DNA of 64,000 bases from Mantis religiosa. Lineage: Eukaryota; Arthropoda; Insecta; Mantodea; Mantidae. The notes beneath the pieces are model-generated. The model was not told where the DNA came from. It saw nothing but the letters and a program-made list of their open reading frames with translations, and did no database searches. The DNA is taken from contig CM060953.1 in the NCBI GenBank assembly GCA_030765055.1, positions 66,816,281 to 66,880,280 on the forward strand. The letters are read 5' to 3'. This document shows positions 47,514 through 57,922 of the stretch, piece by piece; the first letter of the stretch is position 1, and each line of letters opens with the position of its first letter. Made by a program: the position numbers and the translations under genes.

Positions 47514-48859
47514 CGAGGGTGGGTCAAAAAGTAATGCCTCCTATTTTTTTTCCTTAAATAAGTAAGTTATGTGAAAACTTTGAATTTGACGCAATTCCTC
47601 AAACCTTCTTCTCCAGTCCCCTGCAGTAGTAACTTCCTAAGTCAACAGGTGGCAGCACTGCATTCTCTTGCAAAATGGCTGACATCGACATTCGTATTAG
47701 ACAGCGTTCTGTGATTGAATTTTTGACTGCGGAAGGTGAAACGCCAATTCGCATTCACGAAAAGCTAAAAAATGTGTACGGTGATGCAACGGTGGAAGTC
47801 AGCACTGTTAGACGATGGGTTCGTCGCTGTAACGAAGCTGAAGGACAAACACCATTGGCAGATGTAAAGTGAAGTGGCAGGTCGGTGACTGCAGTGACTC
47901 CATGCAACATTCAGCGAGTCGATGACATCATTCGTGGTGATCGCCGGGTAACAACAGGTGAATTGTGTCGCATTACCTCCCTCAGTAAAGGCAGTGTGAT
48001 GAGAATTATTAAAAAACTGAGTTACTCAAAAGTTTGTTCACGTTAGGTACCAAGAATATTAACCGCCCAAAACAAAGAAAAAAGTAAAACAATAGCCTCC
48101 GAACACCAGCAGCGCTTCAATTTGGAGGGAGAGGAGTTTCTGGAAAAAATTGTTACTGGAGACGAAACGTAAGTTCAGTTTTTTGAACCTGAATCAAAGA
48201 GGCAGTCAATGTAATGCCATCACACAACGTCACGGAAGGGAAAAAAAGTTCAAAACTCAGCGGTCGGCAGGGAAATTTATGGCGACAGTGTTTTGGGATG
48301 GAGAGGGTGTGCTTATGATTGATTTTTTGAAGCAGGGATGCACAATAAATTCTGTCCAATACGTCAGAACTCTCAAAAAGCTGAAAGCACGTCTTCGCCC
48401 AATTCGCCCAACAAAAACTATGGCGGATATTCTTCTTTTGCAATACAATGCAAGACCACGCACCAGACTTACACCACTGCAGAAATTGAGAAATTGGGAT
48501 GGCAAGTCTTGCCTCACCCCTCATAAAGCCCTGACCCGACACCATCAGACTTCCATCTGTTCGGGCCACTAAAGGAAGCTCATCGTGGGATTCATTTTGA
48601 AGATGAGGAGGCTGTGAAAACGTCCGTGCGTCAATGGCTTAGGAAGCAAGACCGTGTGTTTTACCACACTGGAATACATGCCCTAGTTAAAAGGTGGACC
48701 AAAACTGTGGAAAAGGACGGAGATTATATTGAATAGTGACAAATTAATCGTCAATGTTGTATTTTTCAAGCTATGTAAATTGGGTTAAATTTTCTTGGCA
48801 ATTAAAAGAGAGAGAGAGAGAAAAAAAAATAGAAGGCATTACTTTTTGACCCACCCCCG
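47514..48859 (+). mobile_element. Mariner-like transposon with near-perfect ends (M5)
   Basis: TA at 47512-47513 and 48860-48861. The left end 'cgagggtgggtcaaaaagta' continues 'atgcct'. The right end, opposite strand, reads 'cgggggtgggtcaaaaagta' and continues 'atgcct'. That is 25 of 26 matching bases. The length is 1,346 bp, a full-size mariner. The well-kept ends contrast with the decayed gene inside. Confidence 0.95.
47675..48737 (+). pseudogene. Mariner transposase pseudogene (M5)
   Basis: The ATG at 47675 opens MADIDIRIRQRSVIEFLTAE with the two helix-turn-helix parts (YGDATVEVSTVRRWVRR; TTGELCRITSLSKGSVMRII). Stops occur at 47870, near 48044, and directly after the first catalytic Asp region (TGDET, then a stop near 48170). 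Frames shift near 48215. The second catalytic region reads LLLQYNARPRT, with Tyr where the family has Asp. The third (SPDPTPSDFHLFGPLK) is intact, and the C-terminus (WTKTVEKDGDYIE) ends at a TAG at 48735-48737. Loss of the second Asp would abolish catalysis even in a repaired frame. Confidence 0.9.
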
Positions 48860-48861
48860 TA

Positions 48862-49898
48862 TAACCCTGTAACTTGCAACAGTAAGCATAAAAGCGTACA
48901 AGATTAAGAAAATCCTATGTTGCTTACAGGCATCGTTATCTATTGCAGGAAGGCTTAATATTAGCAAACGTACGCCGTTGAGGAAATATTTATGAAAATA
49001 TAGGAGGCGGCGAGGAGGTTAGCAGTGTAGGACAGAGGCAAGGAATGTCTTGACAATGTAGAACTGCCTTCTCTTTGATCACAATATTTTTTTCTGGTTC
49101 ACCACCTCTCTTGTAGTATTTAAGGTGAAAATAATATTCAGGTTCCTTGATTCTAAATAATGAGAGAACGGATGGTCAGTTTTCTGGTTTATCAAATCAG
49201 AGATCTGGTTTAAATTCTCGGGTGGGATAGGGCAGCTCCTTTAACGACAATCATTCATTCACAAGGTCCGGATGAAGGTATTATGAATGTAACTATGTTT
49301 AGAGCGGTAAAAATGAATATAAGCAACTCATAGAAACCCCACAGTTCAGCGAGTAATAATAGTATCAGTTAAACTAACTCTGTAGTTGTTGGTTGGTATA
49401 CAGACTCCAAATCTAGAGATCCAGGTGTCGATTACCAGCTGAAGAGCGGAGACAATTTCTTTAGCCAGGACTATTTCCCGTTAGAGAGAATTTCCTCTTA
49501 TTTCCTCTTTAAAAATGGGAGTGTATGTGTGCAATAACTAAAAAAATTCAAATAATTAAGCAAACTTGGTATTTAAGTCCTCTATCTCACATGAATGTGA
49601 CAAGAAGGTATGCAAAAAAAAAAAAAAAAAAAATCCTATATCCAAACAATAATTTACATTGAAAATTGTTACTCTTTCAAATATGGTTCTAACGATTTTG
49701 ATTAAAATATGTTTTAAATATTTTCGTGAAATATTAAATAGATATCTCAAATTTTCTGGAAATGGCCTATGAAATCCTTTTCTTTCTGGATGCTTTTGCA
49801 TAACTTATAAATCATAAAAGTTAAAGTCTTACTACACAATGTAGATAACATTAAAGCATAGAATTTATTAGTGCGATAATTAAATTGGACATCAAGTT
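48862..49898. other. AT-rich DNA, no gene recognised
   Basis: It includes an A-run of 18 at 49615-49632. Segments 49195-49260 and 49390-49510 have weak tRNA-like words ('ggtttaaattctcgg', 'ggtgtcgattaccag'), too degraded to call. Confidence 0.35.
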
Positions 49899-50274
49899 TA
49901 ATAGTATATTATGCAACGAGACTATAATGGAATTAATTAAAACGCGAGTATTATTATAATTATGATACGAGCGTTTTAATTACCATTATAGTCAAGTTTC
50001 ATACGACTGTTTATCCTCGATCATGTATCTAAATCAAAGGTTTCATTTAAAAGTATTTACTTCTGGTTTGAGTGATATGTTACAGTCACCATTGCTTTAT
50101 CTATAGTGAGACGTAGTATATAGTACGCAGGCGCAGAAATATTGATTACTTCCCTATAAACAGCTGTTAACATGTGATGTAGTTTAACCTAAAAGAAAGT
50201 ACAAACTAGAAGAAATTGAATTTATTGAAATATTATTTGCGATTACTGCTAATAATAAATGAACAGAACTGACT

Positions 50275-50554
50275 TTATATAGAAAATGAGTAGTTGTCAA
50301 GCAGTTTTTGAGATTACTCACTCAGATAAGATGTTCTCCATATCTCCATAAGCGCTTTTCGGTCTGGTTTGGACCATCTTCAGTGGGTGTTAACCAGCTG
50401 GTCAACACCCACTGAAGATGGTCCAAACCAGACCGAAAAGCGCTTATGGAGATATGGAGAACATCTTATCTGAGTGAGTAATCTCAAAAACTGCTTGACA
50501 AGTACTCATTTTCTATATAAAAGATATCTCACTTTTAACAACTTGACAATGTCT

Positions 50555-50596
<42 letters not shown>
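50275..50596 (+). mobile_element. Palindromic retroposon: 244-bp foldback with poly(A) tail
   Basis: The left arm 50276-50397 and the right arm 50398-50519 are inverted repeats with no spacer and only two mismatches in 122 bp. About 39 bp of unique sequence and a 38-A tail (50559-50596) follow. The duplication 'agaactgact' at 50265-50274 and 50596-50605 flanks the unit; family G copy 1 at about 5368-5380 has this sequence once, without the insert. A tail of A and a variable-length duplication point to LINE-type mobilisation. No coding capacity. Confidence 0.9.
50409..50449 (+). ncRNA. Candidate minimal hammerhead ribozyme in the palindrome arm
   Basis: The order fits a hammerhead core: stem I 'cca' (50409-50411), CUGANGA as 'ctgaaga' (50412-50418), stem II 'ggtc' (50420-50423) with 'gacc' (50431-50434), 'gaaa' (50435-50438), a self-complementary 'aagcgctt' (50438-50445) as stem III, NUH ending in A at 50446, and stem I 'tgg' (50447-50449). 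Hammerheads of Penelope-like elements can have such short, palindromic stem III and act as dimers. The other arm has the same on the minus strand (50346-50386). Stem I is only 3 bp, which is weak. Not tested by folding. Confidence 0.35.
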
Positions 50597-50604
<8 letters not shown>

Positions 50605-50995
50605 TATTTCAAATACAGGTTATTTATTGTAGAATTAGTGAAATGAATTTGCGCGAATGAGCTTTGTGGAGTAGTTGAAGATGAAGGTGATTTGATGTTA
50701 ATTTGTATGCTTTCTTTTTGTATTGGTTTTGGTATTGTGTTTGAAATTTCAATTTTATTTTATACTGATTCTTTAATATATCCTTCACACATTATTACAT
50801 TTTTCTAAATTGGCGCCAGTATCGTTGTCGATCGCACCGAGGATAATCGATACTTACGCTTTCACAATATTACGTGGCCACTTCTGATTAGTCGAAAACA
50901 AATACTTTAATGAACAGGTGTATTTTAATGAGGTCCATAAAAGTACTGCTACCAGTCGTATAAATACTAAGTTTGATATGGTCGAACATAAAAAT

Positions 50996-51420
50996 TCTAA
51001 TTCTATGATTTTTTCAAAATATTTATTTTTTAACATATATTCATTTTTGCATTTTATGAAACTAGTCCTTAAAGCAATGATGCGAATCTTCTTCAGCCAC
51101 TTCAGAAATTATGCCTTTACAACGTTCCACTGCTTTATCTGATAGACCTCCAGAAGTTCCAGTTTTAGTTTTGCTGTGTGCCACAATGCATTGTCAGTAT
51201 GTTAAATTATTTTATAGTGTAAACATGGTCCATCCACTTTCGGAGGGATATTAGCAACAGTTTTCTCACTAGTACTTTGAATTCGCATGTCTTTTGTAAG
51301 CTTAGGCTCTGTTCGAAAGACCATTCAGCAGATCTTTTTTCAGGATCATAACAATAAATCCAAAATACATCACCAGAAATTATATTACAAACCAAATTTG
51401 AAGCTCCACCTTCAATTTTT
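50996..51420 (-). pseudogene. Mariner transposase remnant (M6), heavily decayed
   Basis: The minus frame reads NIISGDVFWIYCYDPEKRSA and EWSFEQ, as around the first catalytic Asp of mariner (Asp kept, the Glu-Thr after it lost). Further along come HTDNALWHTA (second region) and KYFEKI (C-terminus). Large parts between are missing. No terminal repeats were found. Family G copy 2 begins at its end. Confidence 0.5.
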
Positions 51421-51487
51421 TTCAGAGTTTTTCTGCACCAATCAGTGCCTTGTTTTTTTTTTTATCAGGAATACTATTTCAATTGAA

Positions 51488-51560
51488 TTGTGACCGAGTG
51501 GAATGTCTCAGGCGGTTTGTCTGTGGCACCCATTTGGGAGGTCCGGTTTATGTGGAATCC
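51488..51560 (+). repeat. tRNA-like SINE head, family J (weak)
   Basis: 'gaccgagtggaatgtctcag', 'gcggtttgtctg' and 'gggaggtccggttta' give the order of a tRNA with a type II-like A box and a degraded B box. Compare 41650-41745. Confidence 0.3.
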
Positions 51561-51564
51561 ATAC

Positions 51565-52095
51565 ACAACAAAGGTTTCTCACGTCTAAAAATGTTGTCAT
51601 AAAATGTTTTCGATTTGATTCCTACCAGTACTCAATGACGCCCCAATAAATTCCTATTGTCAGTATATTCTCTTCAATCTCTGTTTAAGAACGGCAACAC
51701 ATTCTTCAGTAATAACTGCAGTTCTTGGAGGTTCCTTCACAAAATTCATCACTAAGAAAAAAAAATATTTTAATTCACTCTACCAACTATATAAAGCTCT
51801 TTAGATGGGGCCTCCTCCCCATATATATTTCTAAGCCGATCTCCACATTATTAGGTATTAATGGCGGTTTAAAATCATAGCCAGGAAATGTTCTCTAGTC
51901 AAATTCAATTTTGAGTGAATTCAAAATCCTTAAAGGATAATTAACCAACTATTAGAGCAAATGAACAAAGTACACGACAGTCAACTCACTCACAACACAT
52001 TAGAAAGTAGTCAAATATACCTATAAAAATTATTTTTTTTTAAAATCGTGGCCTTCAATGTCGTCCTTATATATCAAATAACATTTGTGGAGTTA
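51565..52095. other. AT-rich DNA, nothing recognised
   Basis: No supported gene or repeat. Confidence 0.4.
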
Positions 52096-52099
52096 ACCA

Positions 52100-52345
52100 C
52101 TCCTGAGCTATTCCTTGTCACTGATTTGCATTTTTCAGTACTTATCTATTACTTTTTCAAATGGAAAGACATTAATTTTTCTCCTAGTCATGCAAAGAGA
52201 ATGGAGCTTCATAGATACCATAGCGACCAGCTCTTATTAGAGCTGACTGTTGCTTAAGCCTAGTGTATTCCCATATTGCCAAGGAAATATAATAAAAACC
52301 ATTTATACCAAATTCTATCTTAATAAACATGAAGTATAAAGAAGT
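52100..52345 (+). repeat. Family H repeat copy
   Basis: 'atgcaaagagaatggagctt' followed by 'catagcgaccagctctta', 'gtattcccatattgccaa' and 'ataataaaaaccattta' follow the order of the other H copies. Confidence 0.45.
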
Positions 52346-52814
52346 ATACGCATTTGCTGGAATAGCTCGTTGCATAGACAGAGAAAGCCTTGCAAATGCA
52401 ACATGTTAGACATATTTTTTTAAAAATAAAATGCACTAAAGGGTTAGCTAGCTGAGTTGGTAACAAACGACAAACTCTGCCTCTGTGGGTGAGATAGAAT
52501 AACTGTGATGTATAGAGGGTCAGGCGTTGAGCAAGTCTAATTTGTAACGACCCTCCACCACAATCCACCTGTCGCTAATGGCTGAAACATGGAGAGATTT
52601 ATCAACTGTAGGGGGAAACACCACGACCTTCGTGCTCTGTTGGTATTCCAATGTTTCGTTGTAGTTACTTCCCGTCAATGTACGTGTGAGTGCACCTCGA
52701 CATAATCATTACCTAAGACTGATTAATATTCATGATTTATTTACAAGCAGGCACGCAATGTTGTAGCAATCGTTTGCCCCGGTTTCTATTTTTAATTTCT
52801 CCACCACGTAGTTA

Positions 52815-53000
52815 CAGTACCGAGTAACATGAGTGACTCCATTACGGAAGTCAAGGATTCGATTCCAGTTGTGTCGCCGGCACACAATGACTTAGGTTTC
52901 TCGTGGCCTCCCTTTATCACCTAGGCGAATGCTGATTTTCATACCACTATTTTCTTTCTATCATTTTTCTTCATTCCATTTCCTTACCATCTTTGCTGGT
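52815..53000 (+). repeat. Possible SINE, family F
   Basis: 'gtaccgagtaacatgagtga' (A-box-like), 'caaggattcgattcc' (B box), then 'ggtttctcgtggcctccctt' and 'aggcgaatgctg'. The order resembles 40790-41130 on the minus strand. Ends are not defined. Confidence 0.45.
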
Positions 53001-53004
53001 ACTT

Positions 53005-53335
53005 TCAGGCTCGTGATGTATAGTGGCGAGGTCAAATGGCGTAAGTGATTGCTCATTGTAAGTGCTGTCCTCAGCGCTGGGCAATGTTGCATGGTCGCTG
53101 TCCTCAGGTGGGTCGAACGCTTGTCGATACTGCTCCCGGAGTGCTGGTTGCTGCACAGCAGGTCCTGGCGTCGAAGTAAACCTTCAGCACTGAGCTGCCA
53201 GCGATCCTGTGACCTTCTGCGACTTCCGTATTTCATCCCTGCCTCCTGAGGGGTGTTAGTCGCAATAGATCTGCATAGAGGTAACAGTGCACGAGGTGTT
53301 CCCCTCCCTGTCTACCCTTTACGAACTTACAGTTA
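53005..53335. other. GC-balanced stretch, no recognised gene
   Basis: Open stretches of 60-90 codons on both strands overlap (e.g. minus 53236-52961), none with a motif I can name. It might be coding debris or the body of the preceding repeat. Confidence 0.3.
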
Positions 53336-53337
53336 AT

Positions 53338-53339
<2 letters not shown>

Positions 53340-53370
<31 letters not shown>

Positions 53371-53602
53371 TAATTTTACGTCCTCCAACCTTATGTCATA
53401 TCGGCAGGTGAATCAAATGGGTGAAATGGTGCTCAAATGAGTCCAGGGTCCATGGAGCTTAGAGCTACCCGACATTCCTCTTTCAGGATAAGGGAAAACC
53501 CGCAGAAAACCTTATCCAGGTAACTCACCCTTACCGAAATTCGAACTCAGGACCTCTTGAACGTGAGGCAGACACGCTACCATCTACGTTACCGAGGCGG
53601 GC
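53340..53602 (-). repeat. tRNA-derived SINE, family A, full length with poly(A), minus strand
   Basis: A T-run (53340-53369) is the tail; on the minus strand the element starts 'gcccgcctcggtaacgtaga' at 53602. A box, B box and body are well kept. Confidence 0.95.
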
Positions 53603-53609
53603 AGTTAAT

Positions 53610-53985
53610 AGAGGAGGTATCGCATTCCATCAAAAAATTAAAATTCAATACTTCATTTGAAATACATGTGATTAGACTCCATTAACTCTCCAAAAGCATT
53701 TTCACTTCCTCTACCATTTATGGCAAGTAGAGAAAGTATTGTATTCCATCCTAAAATTCGGTAACAAGACAAGAGTGAGTAAGTCATGTGAGTGTACACC
53801 TTTTTAAAAAAAATCTCCTACATATTAGCATAATTATAAAAAATACTCTATTACATCCTTACACCCAAAATATTAAAATTGAAGCTTTTACCAGAAAAAC
53901 ACATTTTGAGGGGTCTACTGTCTGAATTGTTTGTCCATAGTAAGCTTTTACCTAGTTCTTATGAATTACTAGTTATTCAATAGTC
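53610..53985. other. AT-rich DNA with family H-like words
   Basis: 'attccatc(c)taaaattc' recurs and resembles parts of H-like sequence near 38510 and 60245. No gene. Confidence 0.3.
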
Positions 53986-53990
53986 ATTGG

Positions 53991-54216
53991 CCCGCCTCGG
54001 TAGCGTAGATGGTAGCGTGTCTGCCTCAAGTTCAAGAGGTCCCGAGTTCGAATCTCGGTCAGGGTGAGTTACCTGGATAAGGTTTTTTCCGGGGTTTCCC
54101 CTTATCCTTCAAGACGAATGTCGGGTAACTCTAAGCTCCAGGGACCCTGGACTCATTTGAGCATCACTTCACCCAATTCATTCACCGTCCGATATGACAA
54201 CGTTGGAGGAAGTAAA
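53991..54216 (+). repeat. tRNA-derived SINE, family A, full length
   Basis: Starts 'cccgcctcggtagcgtagat' and ends 'cgttggaggaagtaa'. It is among the least diverged copies here and a good reference for the family head. Confidence 0.95.
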
Positions 54217-54229
54217 CTAAAAAAGTCAT

Positions 54230-54600
54230 TCAGAATGAGAGAACTTCTGAAGACTTTCTCAGAAAATTCAATATATACATTTCATTTGCTATAAAAATAT
54301 CTTGAATGGCATTTTAATACAAAATACTATGCAAAATGTTAAGAAAATAAAACAATTCTAAAAGTATTCAATATAAATGTTACTTTGGGGTGGGGGGGAT
54401 TTTGTTGAAAAACTTCTTGTCTTGAATGAAACTTAAGTACCAAGTTGTCGTTAAGCAATATTTCGTGTTTAGGGTATGCTGTCCACAGGTAGACATATAC
54501 AGATGTTTTTCTGAAAATACCTTTGTGGAGGAGGATACAGCAAGTCTCAAATATGGATTTAGGTGAAAATCTCAATATCGAAGTTTTGGATAGTACAATA
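54230..54600. repeat. Family H-like sequence, orientation not certain
   Basis: 'acatttcatttgctataaaa' and 'atatcttgaatggcatttta' correspond to 'catttgccatgaaaatatct' and 'aagaaatgacattttaat' at 35355-35395. Rather diverged. Confidence 0.35.
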
Positions 54601-54608
54601 AACCTCCT

Positions 54609-54808
54609 GCGCGTCTGCCTCACTTTCAAGAGATCCCGAGTTCGAATCTCGGTGAGTTACCTGGATAAGATTTTTCCGAGTTTTTCCCCTGATCCTCAGT
54701 GGCTAATATTGGGCGACTCTAAGCTCTATGGACCCAGGGCTCATTTCAGCGTCATTTCACCCATTTCAGTCATCGTCCGATATGACTTCACGTTTAAGAA
54801 CATAAATT
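54609..54808 (+). repeat. tRNA-derived SINE, family A, 5'-truncated
   Basis: Begins at 'gcgtctgcctcactttcaag', lacks the A box, keeps the B box (gagttcgaatctcgg), and has a short deletion after it. It ends 'cacgtttaagaacataaat'. A GA-rich simple repeat (54831-54874) follows as if grown from its tail. Confidence 0.9.
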
Positions 54809-54830
54809 TAAAATTATCTCCTACGGGGTA

Positions 54831-54874
54831 GAGAGAGAAAGAAAGAGAGGGAGAGAGAAAGAAAGAGAGAGAGA
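54831..54874. repeat. (GA)n/(GAAA)n simple repeat
   Basis: Imperfect purine repeat after the SINE tail. Confidence 0.9.
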
Positions 54875-54879
54875 GTATT

Positions 54880-55880
54880 GAGGTACACAAAGTCGTGAAT
54901 CAAAGCAGATTTTTCTAGGCTGTAATCACTTGCTTTTATCTCCACTGCAAGGGAACTTCACCTACAAAGTGCATTGTCATAATTATTATGCATATTTGCT
55001 CGTCGATATTGTAATTAGAGCGCACTGCCAAGCCGTGGGAAATTAAGTCAATGTACAGCCATCAATATGGCATAGAACATTAATAGCTTATGTGGCAAAG
55101 CAAGTATGAGTTGCCATATAAAAGTCATGTTATAACTAATCTAAAATTAATATGACTGAATCACATTCACTGTATTTAATGTAAGCACAAAATTACAACA
55201 TATGATTGATATTCAAAGCGGTTAAAGTTCAACTTCTGATATATTAAATACAAGTAACTTTTTCTAGCCACTATCGTTTATCATCTTATTAAACCAGGTG
55301 GCTTGTTAGAGACTCAAACAGGAATTTTACTTTCAGATTATTTTTTATTTATGTATTTATTTACTTTTATTGGGAGACGTCCTAACGATCTTTTGCTTTG
55401 AGGGTAGTAATGACAGTAGCTTTTGGAAAATCTATGAGATGACATCCGTTGAAGCAGACCCATTCAGTTGTTCTGGTATTTTATATATGATGGAGAGTTG
55501 GTCTAGTCCCAGCACCTCCATGACTTTGTTTTATAGTCCCACTTTATGTAGGCTGCCGTATGGAGCATAAATCCCGTCTCATTGGCTGTAATCCTATATT
55601 AATCTCTTCTACGTACTGCCCGGAGTTCACTACCATAAATACCGGTCTTGAGAGAATATTATATAAGCGCAGCGTTGTGTTCTTTTGTATTTAAGATGTT
55701 TTATGATACCAAATAAGTATCCTATTTGATTTCATGAATGCTGTAATTTTATGTGTTACATCAACTTCGTCCTCAAATGCAAAATTATAAACCAAAATAT
55801 TTAAATTAGTTTACCCTTTCTAAAGCATGATGGTCCACAACAATATTGTTAGGTACCGGATATTTTACGTAGAAAATTAC
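54880..55880. other. AT-rich DNA, no gene recognised
   Basis: No open frame above about 66 codons and no recognised repeat. Confidence 0.4.
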
Positions 55881-55882
55881 TT

Positions 55883-55965
55883 GTTTTTTTTTTTTTTTCA
55901 TTTAACTGCCTTTAACTGCAGTGATCATATCGGCGGTCATTCTCCATTGGAACATATCGACCGTC
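55883..55965 (-). repeat. Family C SINE, 3' end only, minus strand
   Basis: On the minus strand 'ccaatggagaatgaccgccg', then 'atatgatcactgcagttaaa', then a T/A-run tail (55883-55898). This matches the 3' part of the copy at 35735-35790. Confidence 0.7.
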
Positions 55966-55997
55966 TTAACTCGTAAACGTTTGCATTATTAGAACAC

Positions 55998-55998
<1 letters not shown>

Positions 55999-56033
<35 letters not shown>
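55999..56033. repeat. (CAGA)n microsatellite
   Basis: About nine CAGA units followed by CACA-type repeats. Confidence 0.95.
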
Positions 56034-56036
<3 letters not shown>

Positions 56037-56089
56037 CACACATGCACACGCACAGGACAAGAGACAAAACAATATTTTCCCACAGTAGC

Positions 56090-56375
56090 AAAACGATTAC
56101 AACGAAGACTAAACATATCAACATGGAAGGCTTAAAGCCTATTACAAGAGATTCAACATAATTGATGATGCTACATGCACCTGCAACAGAGGAGACGAAA
56201 CCACAGATCACATCCTGTATGACTGCATGAAATGGAAGGACTAAAGGGAAAAACTAAGGATGCAAATATACAAGAAAGGAGGGAAGTGGCCAGTACATAA
56301 ACCAGCACTTGTGGGACAATATCTAAGGGACTTTAGTGAATATGTCAACACAATCAATCTAGAAAGTGCTGAATA
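56090..56375 (+). pseudogene. LINE ORF2 C-terminal fragment
   Basis: The frame reads YYKRFNIIDDATCTCNRGDE, then TTDHILYDCMKWKD with a stop, then KKGGKWPVHKPALVGQYLRD and FSEYVNTIN. Cys-x-Cys, His and Cys are spaced as in the C-terminal zinc-knuckle region of jockey/CR1-type LINEs, after the RNase H-like part. One in-frame stop (near 56243) and the lack of upstream domains show a dead 5'-truncated copy. It is different from the LINE at 24.7 kb. Confidence 0.7.
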
Positions 56376-56546
56376 ACTAAATAAGTAAATTAATTTTAAA
56401 AGACTATAGTGTCTGTGTGAACACTATCTGAAAACACAATAATTTCAATACCTCAGTTAATATGAACAGTCTGGAAGCAAAGCAAACCAGAACATGTAAT
56501 ATTACAAATGTAATGGAACATGTGGATGAATAAAGGGAAAAAAACC

Positions 56547-56611
56547 ACACACACGCGCGCGCGCACGCACGCACACACACACACACACACGCACGCACGC
56601 ACACACACACA
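56547..56611. repeat. (AC)n microsatellite with CG interruptions
   Basis: AC and GCAC units next to the truncated 3' end of the family C SINE. Confidence 0.95.
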
Positions 56612-56712
56612 TTCGCACTCTCATTCATACTTTCAGACTCTGGGGAAGATGGGCAATCATCTTGGTTGAAGAAAAATCCCCACCCCCAGTCGGGAATCGA
56701 ACCCGGGACCCA
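56612..56712 (-). repeat. Family C SINE, middle part, minus strand
   Basis: On the minus strand 'gggtcccgggttcgattccc' (B box), then 'gattgcccatcttccccaga' and 'gtatgaatgagagtg'. It corresponds to 35594-35685 of the full copy. The left part is replaced by the AC microsatellite. Confidence 0.85.
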
Positions 56713-56714
56713 TA

Positions 56715-57380
56715 GACTTCGGTTTTATTGTGTTGATTTCCATGTTGTACCTTCTTTTATTTATGTTTGTGTATAAAATGTTTCAAATCCGTCTCTATGG
56801 GGGCTATTAATAAAAAAAATTATATGCGAATCTCTCTACAGAAAGCACAAAAAACAAAATGGCGTGACTGGCTGTATGATAGCTCTAAAATTCTATTTCT
56901 GATTGACCATCAGAAACAAAGGAGTGGAGATTTAGCCCTCCAAAAAGTATGAAATACTTAAGAGATCCAAGCAAGAACTAGAAGTATCTAATTAATCGTG
57001 TAATAATGGCACAAAAGTTTTGACATAAATTGTACGCTAACCAGATCTATCAATTTTGTATAGCAAGACTTTGTCTATATCTTAAGATTTACCCTTTCAT
57101 AAAAGTATACTAAATTCGCTTAGAATTCCCCAAGACTACAGAGGCTATTTCCAGAAAACGCACAATATGCATTTTATTTGTCATCAAACTATCTTAAATA
57201 TATGTTGCTTTAATTAAAATGGTCAGAGCCTTTCGAACAAATAAAATGTGACGAACATTTTTACGTGAAATCTAATTTAGGGTGAGATGATTCTCTTAAA
57301 AGTATTCATGTCGCATCCTAGGAAAGCGCTGAACTTTTGTTAACCAACTCTTTTATTTTTGAGTTATACTGTTCACAGCC
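56715..57380. repeat. AT-rich DNA with family H-like segment
   Basis: 57130-57380 carries words of the H type ('atgcattttatttgtcatca', 'aagcgctgaacttttgtt'). The first part is unrecognised. No gene. Confidence 0.3.
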
Positions 57381-57385
57381 AAACG

Positions 57386-57605
57386 CCCGCTTCGGTAGCG
57401 TGGTGGTAGCGTATCTGCCTCACGTTCAAGAGGACCGAAGTTCGAATCTCGGTCAGGGCGGGCTACCTGGATAAGGTTTTTTCCGGGGTTTTCCCTTATC
57501 CTCACAGACGAATTTCGGGTAGCTCTAAGCTCCATGGACCCTGGACACATTGAGCATCATTTCACCCCTTTCATTCACAGTCCGATAAGACTTAAATTAC
57601 ACAAA
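57386..57605 (+). repeat. tRNA-derived SINE, family A, near full length
   Basis: From 'cccgcttcggtagcgtggtg' to 'ttaaattacacaaa', with a short deletion near the end and an A/G-rich tail up to 57627. Confidence 0.93.
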
Positions 57606-57639
57606 AAACAGAAAGAAAGAAAAAAGTAGCCAAACACCT

Positions 57640-57920
57640 TATTTTGCAGTTCTTTTTACTTTCTCTACTAATGCCCGATTTCAGAACAGATTTTAAAACT
57701 CAACATTAACAAATGTAAAGTAAACATTGCCACAGCGTTAACAACACTGCTAAAATTCTTGCATTTCACGAACTTGCTTTCTGAAAAAGTCAACACGCGT
57801 TAACGCTGAGAGACTTGTAAATATTACAGTTATAGAAGGCTGTGGATGAATCTTAGTACTTTCTGAACGTACTGCGATACCGCTTTTGTTTTTATTTTCG
57901 TTTACACATAGCTGAAGAAA
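57640..57920. other. No gene recognised
   Basis: AT-rich; no motif or repeat supported. Confidence 0.35.
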
Positions 57921-57922
57921 CG

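Larger units (their letters stand above)
49899..50995 (-). repeat. Family G repeat, copy 2 (minus), with a palindromic insertion
   Basis: Inverted homologue of 4849-5966, described there. The net length is about 775 bp after removing the insertion at 50275-50596. The interior 50620-50810 differs from the interior of copy 1. A stem-loop of about 24 bp lies near its end at 49918-49999. Confidence 0.7.
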
